From contig JAFEUB010001373.1 in assembly GCA_024529925.1 (NCBI GenBank), positions 1,737,501-1,801,500 of the forward strand: a stretch of DNA of 64,000 nucleotides, in the 5' to 3' direction. Origin of the DNA: Ophthalmolycus amberensis. Its lineage: Eukaryota; Chordata; Actinopteri; Perciformes; Zoarcidae. The notes beneath the pieces were generated by a model that saw nothing but the letters and a program-made list of their open reading frames with translations, had not been told where the DNA came from and did no database searches. Made by a program: the position numbers and the translations under genes. How positions within the stretch are numbered: position 1 is the first letter of the stretch; the number at the start of each line of letters is the position of its first letter. This document shows positions 51,862 to 64,000 of the stretch, one piece after another.

Positions 51862-52673
51862 AATGGTCAATCACGGAATAGCCTGTCATCTTTCTCCCCC
51901 CACCGCTCCGCCCTCCTTAATAACATCATTAATCAGGAGTGTCAGCGCTGAGATATGGGTCGATAAACAATTTGGTGCAACATGCCTAATGGAAACCGGA
52001 GTCATTTAATATATTCACCTGCTTATAAATCCTACAGATTAGACCCTGCTGTCTGGAACCCGCCCACCAAACGTATTATGCAATATTTTCTCGAACATGG
52101 GGAAACATATAAATGAGTTAAAGACAACTGCACCAAACCCTCAGTATGGACTCCAGGGTTTCATCACTCAGCACCTGTTACACACCTCAAAGTCTTTGTT
52201 TCTTCCAAGGTTGATTAATGTCTTTGATTCAAGTTTGATGTTCATGGACAAATTACCAATAAAACAAATGATTTTTCTCATAAATAATCTAGTTTTTAAC
52301 AACCGATGGGCCAAGCAGTTATTAATGTGGCGGGAAGGCGATAACCTCAGACCAATAGGCCCCATGAATTGGGATATTATTATTTAATTTTAAATAATCC
52401 GATAGCCCAAATTCTTCGAGGTGTGATCAAATAATAAATCATGAATCATATAATCAATGATTATATAATCAAACAAATGTTATACATGTTTAAAAACCAT
52501 AGATTTGCTAAACTAGAGGTATAGAATGTAGTGATGCTGGGTCGGGCGGGTTCGGGCTGAGTTTACTAGAAATATTACGGGTCTGAGGACCAGTCAAAAG
52601 TGACAAAGTAGCATTCTGAGTGAGTTATTAATATCATAGTAAAACATTGCATGCAATTTTCCACCTTCTCTTC

Positions 52674-52680
<7 letters not shown>

Positions 52681-52747
<67 letters not shown>
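52681..52747 (+). repeat. (CT)n microsatellite
   Basis: About 33 uninterrupted CT dinucleotides. Confidence 0.97.
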
Positions 52748-52750
<3 letters not shown>

Positions 52751-53516
52751 CACAAACGCACACCGTGAGCTTCGGCCCTTGAGTCCGCTGGTCTGTGTCC
52801 TTGTCTCAGACCTCAGTGTCAGTTACTATAATGCATAAAGTTGGCGGTTTGCAGGACACAGGTTCGGGTGTCTGATCAACGCATATCTGTGTCAGTTTTA
52901 GTGTTAGTCGCCTAAGATTTATTTAATCGATCACACATTTTTTATGACTTATTTCTTATTCTCAAGAAATCGTTTTCCTCAATTTTATAGATTGCAGAAT
53001 AAATCAGCAAATCAATAAGTCAACAAAATCATATGGGTGTTGGTCGACTACAAATTTCCAGAACAGCCCGAGTGGGAGTGAGTAATAAAGATATGCATCA
53101 CCTTGAATGGAGATATCCCACATGCAGGTTACCCGTAGATGTCAATGTCAGCTGATCGGCTCCGCTCCCCTGACACCATGAAAGGATAATCATTGCTAAT
53201 GATGGATAGACCACAGCACTAGTACTACATAATGTGTTATTTATTCATTGATAGAATTATTGGAGTTTCATTTGTCGAAGATAAATAGATACAGTAAAGA
53301 AAAACTTTACTCTGGTCGAAACTACTCCGGCAGCGTCTGTGGTTGATGATTAATTTCAGACACGGGCACAAAGCCGTGATGGGAATAGAATCACACTTTT
53401 GATTTGCCCACATCACTCACACCCTCGCAAATGGATGTACAAAGTTGTGCACATGAACCAGCGTGGATTGAAAGAGGCCAAACTGGATTCTGGATCGCCG
53501 TAGTAGCTACATGGCC

Positions 53517-53520
<4 letters not shown>

Positions 53521-53559
<39 letters not shown>
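53521..53559 (+). repeat. (CA)n microsatellite
   Basis: About 19 CA dinucleotides; a long (TG)n lies only 110 bases to the right. Confidence 0.97.
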
Positions 53560-53560
<1 letters not shown>

Positions 53561-53665
53561 GCGGAGCGTCCAACTTTGTGGGTAACTGGTCGACACTCTC
53601 ATGCCAGACTGGTGGGGGGAAGAGTGTTAACTGGATTAGTCATGCATACACAGTTTCATCTCTCA

Positions 53666-53668
<3 letters not shown>

Positions 53669-53732
<64 letters not shown>
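53669..53732 (+). repeat. (TG)n microsatellite
   Basis: About 32 TG dinucleotides. With the (CA)n at 53521-53559 this forms an inverted pair of complementary tracts around a 110-base spacer. Confidence 0.97.
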
Positions 53733-53733
<1 letters not shown>

Positions 53734-53945
53734 TTTTGTGTCCATACATACACATCCGTGGCTGCTGCCTCAAGTATCTCTTGCTGTCACTATAGCAGCC
53801 TGCTGGGCTGTGAGGCTGCCACATACAGTTCCTTCATGTTTGATAAAAGATGTGAAATATTCCCCTCCCTGTTATGGTGTTATTGGCTTGTTAGCCCTAC
53901 CTGCATATAGTCTTCATGGCTCCTTTTATTTTCACCTTTCACAGC

Positions 53946-54097
53946 TGTTGGTTGTCGTCCCCATCTATGAAGACGGAGCAGACAAATGCATGAATGTACT
54001 CATTAACACACGTTCCATGAGGGCTGGATTCCTGGCTGAGCCTGATCGTGAGCTGGCCGCCGCTCTCTCGTCTTTCTGTGTCAGCTCCCCTGAGTGA
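53946..54097 (+). CDS. Weak candidate terminal exon, unrecognised
   Basis: After a pyrimidine-rich 'tttattttcacctttcacag' comes an open frame (LLVVVPIYEDGADKCMNVLI, later MRAGFLAEPDRELAAALSSF) ending CVSSPE and a TGA at 54095-54097. Third positions look mildly coding-like. No upstream partner exon and no recognised family. It may equally be conserved non-coding DNA. Confidence 0.15.
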
Positions 54098-56264
54098 CAT
54101 AAAGCCTGAGTGGACATGGCACCGTCATCTGACTGGGACCAAATGGGCCATGAGTAACGACAGGGGACAGCCAGCCCATTGGCTAATTGTCCTGAATAAT
54201 GAGCCTGGTCCTGCTCTCTGGTTGGTGTTGGAGGTGGGAGGTTGGCAGGTCCGTCCACAGTTTACAGCGTTGTGTCGCTAAAATGGATTTGTCAGATAAC
54301 TGCTGAGGTGGCAGGAGTCAAACCTCCATTTCCCATCCGCCCACTGCAACATACACACTATGCGAGGAATAAGCCCTCGTAGGCTCAGCTCCTCTGCAGA
54401 ACAAGGATATCACTCAGAGACAGCTTTTGTTTCTGTATTCGGGCTGCAGTGGACTTACATTCTTTGCTATTTCACAGAGCCGAGGCTATTTGATTCAAAT
54501 CTTTTCTGTGCTGTTGTGAAAGTGAAAGTGAGCGAAGAAAATGCATTTGCCTGTACCGGAACCACCTGTTCATTTTCAGACTTAATTTCTAGAAATATAG
54601 CTGCCATTTGTTCAGCATCTGTAACTAAAACACTTTTGTTTTTTTAGATGTTTTGCAGCCCAATCCTGCACCAGAGAACAAAAACAACCAAAGGAACAAT
54701 GATGGTTTCACACAGATATACAGAAATAACCGAGGGACTGTACTGGCTTTTTGCCTGCAGGGCTTTCTCTTGGCTAGTAATGGTTTGCACCCTAAACCAC
54801 AGCGTCTGTGTCATATATGCTTATAACTGTGTGTTAACATAAATATGCATTCTGTCATTACCAGAAAATCAAGTCATGTCAAGCGACAAATATATCAGTG
54901 TATGGATGTATGTTGTGTCTTTTATGTCTTTCAGCTAATTTTGGCCTCTTGTCTTTTCATTGCTATCATTCCTAGCATCATATACTAGCAGCTGTTGTGC
55001 AGTAAAAAGTCTGCATTTATTTAGACAACAACACAGAGGAAGCGAGTGATCGACGTGTGTTGACCACATTTATGGACCATAATCTAGTAAACGTTTACGT
55101 GTAAGTGTTGATTTTAAAGTAAAGTTGATGTGAGAGAGAGAGCGAGAGAGAGAGACCCGCAGCGCTGTAACTAAGTCTGAAAAATAAAACTTCTAAAACT
55201 TTCCACGAACTGTGTCTGTTTGAGTTTATAGAGGCAGATTTTAGAGGAAGATCTTCAGTATCAAATACAACCTTTCATTATTAAAGACTACTTTATTACT
55301 CTGTCGTATTTTTTTAAACTAAGCAAGCAATCCACTTCCTGTTTACACCGTCACGCGCATGCCCAGTGTACCAGTGTGCCCGTCACACTGGTACTGGTAA
55401 TGGTCACGTGCTGTCCGCCTTCGAAGGCTGCCGTGTGGATGCAGATCAACTTGAGAATAATGCTGAAACTCCCGTGTGGACGGAGATCGTTTCTATTTGA
55501 CAACTCTGCATCCAACTAGACACGGAGTAGTGAGGACATGGCCTGAGTCGTGGTTTGGGAGCGTAGAGGCCTAAAAACTGTGATGGCCGCTTCACAGGAC
55601 CAGATGAGAAGGATGGAGGACCACAGGACCAGATGGAGAGCGGCGGTCGCCTTTCTTTCAGTGGGCTGAGTAAGTAATCCCTCACTAAGACGACAGAAGT
55701 ATCAGTAATAAGATTCCATCATTGAACAATGTAAAGGTTGTATAGTTGAGTTAAAAGTATTCATCTCTTGTGTTTGTGTCTCACAGGGCAGGACTCCTGT
55801 GACTGATTGTTAACTAGTACAGAACTGATGACACATACATGTAGGTGCAAGGGAACAAGATGTGACGTTAATGAACAAGGGGGAAACAATGTGGGAACTT
55901 AATTAATTCATATCATCATTATAATTTATATTTACATTTATGAATATATATATGTATGTATATAGGTGTGTGAATGAAATAAAGAAGTTATTGATAAATA
56001 CATTATTTTATTTACAAGAACTATAAATGATTGAAAATGTGTTATTTAACATAGCAACTGATTGAATTATTAACTGATTATTAATTTAGAAAAACTATAT
56101 TATGAAAAAGAACTATGAATGAATTATTGAATATATGATTGAAAAACTGATTAAAACTAAAACCTTTACAGTATATTAATATCTGTGTACAGTAATCCTT
56201 CTGAGCAGGAATCCTAGCCAGGAAACAGGAAGTCCTCTGTAGCGTAGGCCGTCTCATTTCGGAG
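54098..56264. other. Non-coding stretch
   Basis: No supported exon. The imperfect palindrome 'accagtgtg...cacactggt' at about 55370-55394 sits in a GC-richer block (55340-55680). This could be a decayed mobile element, but I could not define its ends. A GA-rich tract is at 55131-55156. Confidence 0.45.
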
Positions 56265-56267
56265 ACC

Positions 56268-57427
56268 GCATGGTCCAGCCTTCGCATGGCCCAGCCTTCA
56301 CATGGCCCAGCCTTCACATGGTCCAGCCTTCACATGGCCCAGCCTTCACATGGTCCAGCCTTCACATGGCCCAGCCTTCACATGGTCCAGCCTTCACATG
56401 GTCCAGCCTTCACATGGCCCAGCCTTCACATGGTCCAGCCTTCACATGGTCCAGCCTTCACATGGCCCAGCCTTCACATGGTCCAGCCTTCACATGGTCC
56501 AGCCTTCGCATGGCCCAGCCTCCGCATGGCCCAGCCTTCACATGGCCCAGCCTTCACATGGTCCAGCCTTCACATGGTCCAGCCTTCACATGGCCCAGCC
56601 TTCGCATGGCCCAGCCTTCACATGGCCCAGCCTTCGCATGGTCCAGCCTCCGCATGGTCCAGCCTTCACATGGTCCAGCCTTCGCATGGTCCAGCCTCCG
56701 CATGGTCCAGCCTTCGCATAGCCCAGCCTCCGCATGGCCCAGCCTCCACATGGTCCAGCCTTCGCATGGCCCAGCCTCCGCATGGCGCAGCCTTCACATG
56801 GTCCAGCCTTCACATGGTCCAGCCTTCACATGGTCCAGGCTTCGCGTGGTCCAGCCTTCGCATGGTCCAGCCTCCGCATGGCCCAGCCTCCACATGGTCC
56901 AGCCTTCGCATGGCCCAGCCTCCGCATGGCCCAGCCTCCACATGGTCCAGCCTTCGCATGGTCCAGCCTTCGCATGGCCCAGCCTTCGCATGGCCCAGCC
57001 TTCGCGAGGCCCAGCCTTCGCATGGCCCAGCCTTCGCGAGGCCCAGCCTTCGCATGGCCCAGCCTTCGCGAGGCCCAGCCTTCGCGAGGCCCAGCCTTCG
57101 CATGGCCCAGCCTTCGCATGGCCCAGCCTTCGCATGGCCCAGCCTTCGCGAGGCCCAGCCTTCGCATGGCCCAGCCTTCGCATGGTCCAGCCTTCGCATG
57201 GCCCAGCCTTCGCATGGCCCAGCTTTCGCATGGCCCAGCCTTCGCATGGCCCAGCCTTCGCATGGTCCAGCCTTTGCATGGCCCAGCCTTCGCATGGCCC
57301 AGCCTTCGCGAGGCCCAGCCTTCGCATGGCCCAGCCTTCGCATGGCCCAGCCTTCGCATGGTCCAGCCTTTGCATGGCCCAGCCTTTGCATGGCCCAGCC
57401 TTCGCATGGCCCAGCCTTCGCGAGGCA
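56268..57427 (+). repeat. 16-bp minisatellite, about 72 copies
   Basis: The unit is CATGGCCCAGCCTTCG with variants at three positions (GGCCC/GGTCC, CTTCA/CTTCG/CTCCG, CATGG/CGAGG). Variants are spatially sorted: TTCACATGG dominates at 56290-56600, CTCCGCATGG at 56640-56950, and TTCGCATGG with TTCGCGAGG from about 56960 to the end. No stop codon arises in several frames on both strands, so very long ORFs appear on each. Confidence 0.97.
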
Positions 57428-57827
57428 TGCTGGGACTTCACACAGCCCACTCACTGTCTGCTCATCAACTCCGCTAGATACACACACGCACACTAACACA
57501 TATTTGTGCCCCTCGCAATTCCACGGCACCTTGCAGCACAGCAGTTGGCTTTCGGCTGTCTGTCAGCGCTTCCCCTGAAAACATACCCAGAGCAGCAGTA
57601 TTATTACCCCCCCCCCCATCCCCCCCACTGAGATGACTCACTGGACCATGACCACACCAGGTGGGAGACAGTCACATAGTGCCAACTTTGAAAGGATGCG
57701 GTTTGACTCATTCATAAGTCTGCATTTATAGATTTGTTTCTTAAAATATCTAAAGATTGTTACAGAGACATTCAGGTTCAACTGATTGCATTTTATGTTT
57801 TTCAATATTTACCAGGTATAGATTTCA

Positions 57828-57831
<4 letters not shown>

Positions 57832-57890
<59 letters not shown>
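57832..57890 (+). repeat. (TG)n microsatellite
   Basis: About 29 TG dinucleotides. Confidence 0.97.
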
Positions 57891-57891
<1 letters not shown>

Positions 57892-60800
57892 TTCATGGCA
57901 GAATGCGGTAGAGACACTTACTGTAGCGGGAACTACCACATGGGCAGTTTTAGTACTCTGCCAGGTGCTGCTATGTCTGGATGGGTTTTGCAGGATGTTG
58001 TCATAAACCTTTACAGGTCGGTAGTTGAGATCGTTGTGGTCCAAGCAAGGGTGACGCTGGAAGTAGATGCAGGAAGAGGCCAAGGGGTCATTGTACACCC
58101 ACCACTTTACCCATGGTCAGATCTGGTGTCGCAGCTGCTGTGACGTCATTGCAAAATGCTCTTCAGTTCCTCACTTATTCTAAATACAACTGAGTTATGC
58201 AGGACTACGTATGTGTGAATATCAGTGTGACTGTGTTAGCTCTGTGGTCTTGCAGTGCCAGATTTACCTCGAATTTTGCATCGAAGCGTTTAGATATTAC
58301 GCAATCAATATCCGTTTCTTAAAAATGTTGAAATAGCAAGTTGAGATCGTGCATGTTTCAGTGAATTTAGCACGAATCATATATACTTTCCCCCTCACAG
58401 CTAGTGAAAGGTTCCAGGCATCCATTTGGTTTCTTTAATTTCCCGACAGCATAAAAACTTGATTCCTTACTTCCTTCATGTTGGACGACTCACATGAGAC
58501 AGATACCTTCAAACTTTAGAAAGCCTCCTCTAAAGTCACAGCGGACTACTGTATCTTGTGACAAGTAGACTGAACTTCATGTGTAGAATTGGTGGCGTAC
58601 CTCTCTAACGTACTCTTCAAGTGATTGAGCTGTGTGACCCCTCACAGTGACCAAGTCTGCATTCTAATATGTGTCAAAGCTACGCTGTTATTATGCAGAT
58701 GTTTCAAATCAAACTGCATATCCATGCAATGATCATGTCACTGAAAAACTGGAGCGGGTCTTAAGATCTTATTGATTTACATGCTATAAGCAAATGAATG
58801 GAAACCAAGCAGCTCAGATTTGGAGGGAATATCGATGCAAATATCTGAACTCTGCCTTTCATAAAACACACGTGACTCATAATTAAGACATGCAACAATA
58901 TTATCATCCATCTGGAGTCATGTTGGTATTCAGCTGACGGATATAAGTCCAACTCTCCTGTTAGCTCTGTTTTTGGTCTCAACTCCTGAGGGAATAGCTG
59001 CTCTTTTTTGCATCGCTACCTGAAATTAAAATTGCTTTCACTCATGAATTGGGCCGACACCAAAAAGTCAAAATGTGTAAAGTGAAATGAAAGAAAAGAG
59101 CGAATACTGCAGACTTGTATCCGGTGAACACCTGTCCAGACTGTTTCCTCACCTTCCACTCGGTGTCTGTTAACTTCTGACCCTCTGTGACTCTAATTAG
59201 CAACAAGTGGGTGAAGCCAATTCATTAATTAATTCTCAGTGATGACGTGAGAGTGCGGAGACCACCCCTCGAGTGGAGGACCCACAATGCTTTGCCATCA
59301 GCCTGTACCTCTCTGTATCTCTGGGTTTCCCAGAGAGTCTGGGTCACCTCTATGCCCAGCCCTACTTGACTGGATAATTAGCTGCCCAGCCCTCGCTGCC
59401 AGACTGTACGCCCCGTGGATTTATGATGGCGATGGCTGGCCTGGTCTCGAGGGGGGGATGGTGTGTGTTTGTGTGTGGGTATGCGCCAACGAGGCCAAGG
59501 GAGACATGGCTGTCCTACTAATGAGGGGACACAAGGTTATTTACGGCAGGCTGGACCAGTGTCATGGATATGGAGATACGGTAATACTTGGGTAATAAAT
59601 CATTTAGAATGTGTGGGAGTTTGGGGGAGAGAGAGGGGGGGGGTGTGCTTTTCAGTAACAGCCTCTTTCACACACTTCTACTGCAAGGACAAGGGAGCCC
59701 TCGTCTTTACAATATCACTGCCTCTCCTCTCTTCTTACTCTGACGCTTATATTCAGTAGAAGACATATCTGTCACAGGCATCTCTTTAAATTATGTGTCA
59801 CACTTTTTACTTGCGTTGCCGTGAACAAAACTGAAGCTCTCTCCACCTCCGCTGCAGTGACTCATCGCTGCTTTATGTTCGGGGCGTTATGGTGCCATTC
59901 AGAGCTGAGGCTGAACATCCATCGGCTGCAGGTCAACGGGAGACAGGTGCTGCGGTGAAAAGACCGTGCTTCTTAAAATGTTGTTCCCGTAACATTTAGG
60001 TAAACATTTACACTGCTTGCGTCGGAGCAGCTATTAGTGTTCTTCTTCCATTTTCTGGTCACAAATGGGAAACGGAGGCATTTCAAGGGCTTCGGTGTCG
60101 TCAGCATGCAAAGGAAGCGTGAGTGGCTGTGAGAGTAAACCAGAAGACCACTTTACTGTGAAGTACGGGTGATGAAATGTACTCTGAAGGCCTTGAAGCG
60201 TGCCCCGTAGACAACAGTTTAATCGACCATTCAAAAAAAGCCTCCAGTCTCTAAAGATCTCTTACATTGTGGACATTAAGCTCTTTGCGTGTCTCTGTTC
60301 AGAGGAGGTTGACCTGTCTGAAGCTTTCAAGGTCTTCTTAAAAACCTTCATCTCATCCGGCATCTGAGAAGGTTACTGAATGGCCTCTTTGTAAAATATG
60401 CACCTGTTGCTGTGTTGATATCATTCTCACAAAAAAGCAAAAATACATTTTAAAATGAAGCTGTGAGCTTTGCATGGGCGTCTTCTATCAAAGAGGAGTG
60501 CATGTCTGGCTGTGGATTGGCTGCCCTGCTGGCTCTGACCTCGTTAACCAGAGAACTGAACTTTGTTCTCACCTCACTCTGTTTTCTGCTTCAAGCCAAA
60601 TTTGTCCTCCAGCAAAAACGCAGACCTTTGACCCCGTGCGCTTTTGCAATTTGATGTTCTCTTCAGTCTGACTGCAGCACCGTGGTGTTTGTGTTTCATG
60701 CTACAGAGACTTTTTCTCCCGGTGTCGGACGCCCACAAGGAAAAATCACCTTGTCAGAGCGAGCATGAAACAGAAGGTATTTACACTCCACTTGTGTCTA

Positions 60801-62969
60801 TTGGCCACCTACACGTCCTGTTTCTCTTGTACTTGACAGTGTAGACCTTATGAATTGTATTATACAACACTTGTTTATCAGCTCCGGCGCCGAACAGTAG
60901 TGATGGAAACATGACACCCTCGTGGACACCCTAATTTGTCACTTTTTTGGTGCGATGCTCTGAGATGCGCGTTGAATTGCATATATAATAAATAAAAACA
61001 ATAGGGATTTGGACAATTATGTATTACATACAAAACATACATTTAATAGGTTCTCCCCAAAGCCAGTCCAACAACAGTCATCTTTCCTTGCTGATCGTAA
61101 TACTCAAAATCAACAGAAACCAAATAAACGGGAACAAGAGAGACTGAATAAGTTACAAAGAAAAGAAGAAGTAAGCCTGCTTCTGGTGGCGAGCGGAGCA
61201 TCCATGACGTCAAACACATGAAAAGAAAAAAAACAGAGAGGCCGGTTTTCCGTGTTTAAAAAACGTACATACATGCTGGAATAGGGGAGTGTGAGAAGCT
61301 CTCCAAGGGTTCACAGCAGAATAACCTCACCACAGAACAACATTACATCAAACCCAGAAATGGATGTACTCTCGTATCATTCTTTTCAAAAGTGCACTTC
61401 CAAGCTGCTCCAGGCGCCCGATCACGTCAAAGACAACATGAAGAGAGAGCTGCACGCTTTCAGTGAAGAACCATGGAGTTGAGCACATGACCCCCGAGGT
61501 CTGCATCAGGTAGTTCCCTCAACACACACTGTCAGACTTCTTCAAAGATCTTCACGCTGCAGAAGGTGAGAACAGAAACATACATGCCATGTAGTGTTGG
61601 CCGTAACAAAGAGAACCGCTTGAGGTTTCGGTTTGAAACAGGCATGTTGTGTTTAGAGAGGGGAAGAAAGACAAAGTTGGTGCTGATACAAGCAGCTGAG
61701 CATCAATATGAGCGTGAGACTGTCAAAGAGCTTCATTTCTTAATATTCCCGTGAGGCATCTGTTAGCTCCATTTTCTGTTGATAGCATTTTGAATGGCTC
61801 AGTGGGAAAATGCAATGCTATGAATTACAGCACATTATCTTAGCCATAGCTTTGTCATCCAGCTGATGGGGCTGTCGCCTGTATATATATATGCCTGGAC
61901 AACTCTGGCTGTTTGCCAGCGTGTCCTGTTGATGAAGCCAACTTTATCCCTTTACCAGCGAGCTGTGACTAATATCAAAACACATCTGACATCTGGCTTA
62001 CTCAATCTGCTGGTTTTAAATAGATGCTGGCTCGGTAATGCATTCATTCGCTCTTTTCTTTAAGGGAGGGGGCGACATCTGCCTGAGCAGTGTCTGGGGA
62101 CGGTGCTAGAGAAGATTCTCAGATGGCGACGCTGTAGATGCTGTTTGAATATGTTTACATGTGGGAAATGTCTTCTTCCTTTCAGTGTCATTTGTGACCT
62201 CTTCATGTTACTGTTGGTGTTTTAGTATTGTGGTTCAGGTCATCTGGGTTCTGAGCCTTTCTGCTGAAAAGGAAGAACGTGATGACTTCATGTGTGTCAG
62301 AGCGAGCACACTTTGCTACACTAGTCGTTGCCAAACGTTTTGGCATGCGAGCCCTTTTACTAAAGCTCAGTCTAGTTGTGAGGCCTCGTCACAGGTCATG
62401 GCCTCATCGTCGTCACGGTTTATGAGCAGTTCAACCACAGAGGATATTGTTTTGTTCTCAAATTGCTTCATCAAAGTCTCCAGTATTTTACAAGAAAAAA
62501 AACTAATATTAGAGAAAAGTCAGAAAGATAAACATATTTTAATGTTGATGACGTATTATATTTGTTCTTATCCCTTTAATCTTTGACCCCTGGGATTTAT
62601 CGTTGGGCCCCTGGTGGGGCCCTGACCCACAGATTGGGACCCTGTGGTCGATTGACCAACAGGGTTTGGTTACAGTAGCAGTGATAAGAACAACGTGGGA
62701 AACCATCCATTTCCTTATTGGGGAAAAAGTAAAATGTTATGAAATTGGAAGAGTAAAAGAAAGGACTTGAATACATTCAAATTACCGCATGTGTCATCTT
62801 TAAAGCGCTCCAATAAACGTCTTCTAAAAAGTATGATGAAACACATAAACTGTCACAAAGACATCAGATGAATTAAAGCCGCCACACACAAAAGAATAAT
62901 AATAGCTTTCAATCAACTTCACCACTCTGGACTCTTGAAATACACATTGCTGAACTTGAATTCCTACTT

Positions 62970-63250
62970 AAAGCTGCAATAAGAACTATTCTCACATGAA
63001 CAATGAATCAAGTGTTCATGTGGACGTGTATTGGAAAAAACATATTTCAGACTTGGCTCTTCGGTTCCTCTCAGCTCCACACGCGTGCTTTAGGTTTTCT
63101 GACCCCTAACTGGAGCGTTCTGGTTCACTCTCTCCGCTCCGATAGTGTCGTTTGTTGTTGTTTGACTGCAACAGGCAACTATTTTCAGGCAACTAAAAAA
63201 GCTCTCAAAACCAGCTGTACGCAGCACCAAGCAGCAGCCAGACAGAGTTA
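62970..63250 (+). mobile_element. Possible interspersed repeat fragment
   Basis: It starts 'aaagctgcaataagaactat' and ends with 'ccagctgtacgcagcaccaa' and 'cagacagagttagagag', blocks that resemble a fish repeat I have seen with an 'aagctgcaa' head. Weak call, by memory only. Confidence 0.3.
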
Positions 63251-64000
63251 GAGAGTCAGATATTTTTATTAGGAATTAGAGGCGACCACAAGGACTTGAA
63301 GGAAAGTAAATATTGGACACGAGTCCAAATGAACGCTCGTGTTGTTCTGTATCTGCCGGATGTGCAAACAGGCAACACATTCGCCCGAACAACTTTATAA
63401 GGTGATAATACGTTTAAAGTGTTTCCAGCTTGTTTGGAAAAAACCTTAAAACTTTGCTGCTTTCCGGTGACCTGATGAAACTTCACTGCCTTCACATTAT
63501 TTGTAGTTCAAGCTGCGGAGCTCAGTCAGCGAACAGGAAAGCTGTTGAATAAAAGAGGATATCTTGGAGGCAAGGCGATGGCTCGCTGTGCTGATGCCTT
63601 GCTCTAGTGTCTAATTACTCCTCCCTTTGCACATCCGCCTCTCTCCTCCTCTGTCTTCTTTCTCTGACCTCAGGAAAAACAATGAACGAAACCCAACTGC
63701 TCACTATCCCTTTGTTCCACTTGCCTGCATCCTTTCTTTCTTTTTTTTATCGCATGAAGAGATAATTCATCAAATGCCTCACATTTACCCCGCCCGCGGC
63801 CTCGCTGACATCAGGAGAACCTTTTGTTTTTGTTCTCCCAGTTATTCACACCGAATCTACACTCTGTTTGGAAGTGCAATTACTCAAAATGATATTTAAT
63901 TATTCGGGTTTTCTTTGGGGTTTGTGGCTCAGGGACAAATACACATGCACCTTGATACTGTAAATAAGACAACACCTGAATATTGTCAACTGCTGTCACA

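Larger units (their letters stand above)
50315..53945. other. Microsatellite-rich non-coding stretch
   Basis: No supported exon. It is dominated by dinucleotide tracts: (TG)n 50501-50538 and 53669-53732, C21 50839-50859, (CT)n 50896-50948 and 52681-52747, (CA)n 51829-51858 and 53521-53559. ORFs such as 50774-51016 and 53404-53910 are repeat read-through. Confidence 0.6.
57428..64000. other. Non-coding stretch to the right edge
   Basis: No supported exon on either strand. It contains C-runs at 57607-57627, (TG)n at 57832-57890, and a possible interspersed repeat at 62970-63250. The longest remaining ORFs (59287-59595, 62161-62586) lack splice sites, codon bias or recognisable motifs. It may be intergenic or part of a very long intron. 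Confidence 0.5.

Noticed and set aside
53404..54097. 168- and 173-codon ORFs over CA/TG tracts
   Set aside because: Most of their length is (Thr-His)n or (Cys-Val)n from the microsatellites. Only the last 50 codons might be worth testing as a separate exon.
56270..57578. Large overlapping ORFs on both strands (up to 430 codons)
   Set aside because: All are read-through of the 16-bp minisatellite, and the same periodic peptide appears in every frame of a strand.
1..64000. CRISPR array, tRNA or rRNA genes, bacterial-type operons
   Set aside because: Nothing of the kind was seen. Regular repeats here have no unique spacers and the genes are intron-rich vertebrate genes.

Overview
The window looks like a teleost fish chromosome, probably a percomorph. 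It has vertebrate genes with many short introns and GT..AG borders, dense (TG)n and (CT)n tracts, and MITE-like repeats containing 'gcttagcttagcataaag' and 'gttagcatgctaac', which I associate with fish genomes. No prokaryotic features, CRISPR array, rRNA or tRNA were seen. Four protein genes were rebuilt exon by exon from splice sites and reading phase.

Layout. 396-1749 (+): the last three exons of a gsg1l-type AMPA-receptor auxiliary subunit, whose 5' part lies left of the window. 3561-12439 (-): complete tmc5, 20 coding exons summing to 974 codons, with an unusual C-terminal exon encoding six degenerate copies of an alanine/glutamine/arginine-rich motif. 14042-19355 (+): tmc7, 16 exons, divergent from tmc5, complete except for one extra base that breaks the frame at an A-run. 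20585-31449 (+): complete nomo, 31 exons summing to exactly 1,222 codons, starting about 0.2 kb after the tmc7 poly(A) signals. Gsg1l, tmc5/tmc7 and nomo all map to the short arm of human chromosome 16, so the order is a recognisable vertebrate synteny block.

34.4-37.2 kb holds a rearranged, intron-containing partial tandem copy of nomo: pieces of exon 2, intron 14, exon 21, introns 23/25 with exon 26, and the nomo 3' flank, in the original order. Inside it a 22-bp sequence present about 1.5 times in the parental 3' flank has expanded into a 1.2-kb minisatellite with a 238-bp higher-order repeat. From about 37.2 kb to the right edge the window is a gene desert or a very long intron. It holds microsatellites, fish interspersed repeats, a 104-bp direct duplication, a 16-bp minisatellite at 56.3-57.4 kb, and only weak exon candidates (39.9-40.5 kb and 53.9-54.1 kb).

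Function. TMC5 and TMC7 are multi-pass TMC-family membrane proteins. NOMO is an ER membrane glycoprotein that works with nicalin and TMEM147 at the translocon. GSG1L modulates AMPA receptors. They share a neighbourhood rather than a pathway. The large ORFs over the minisatellites are artefacts of stop-free repeats whose period is 1 modulo 3.
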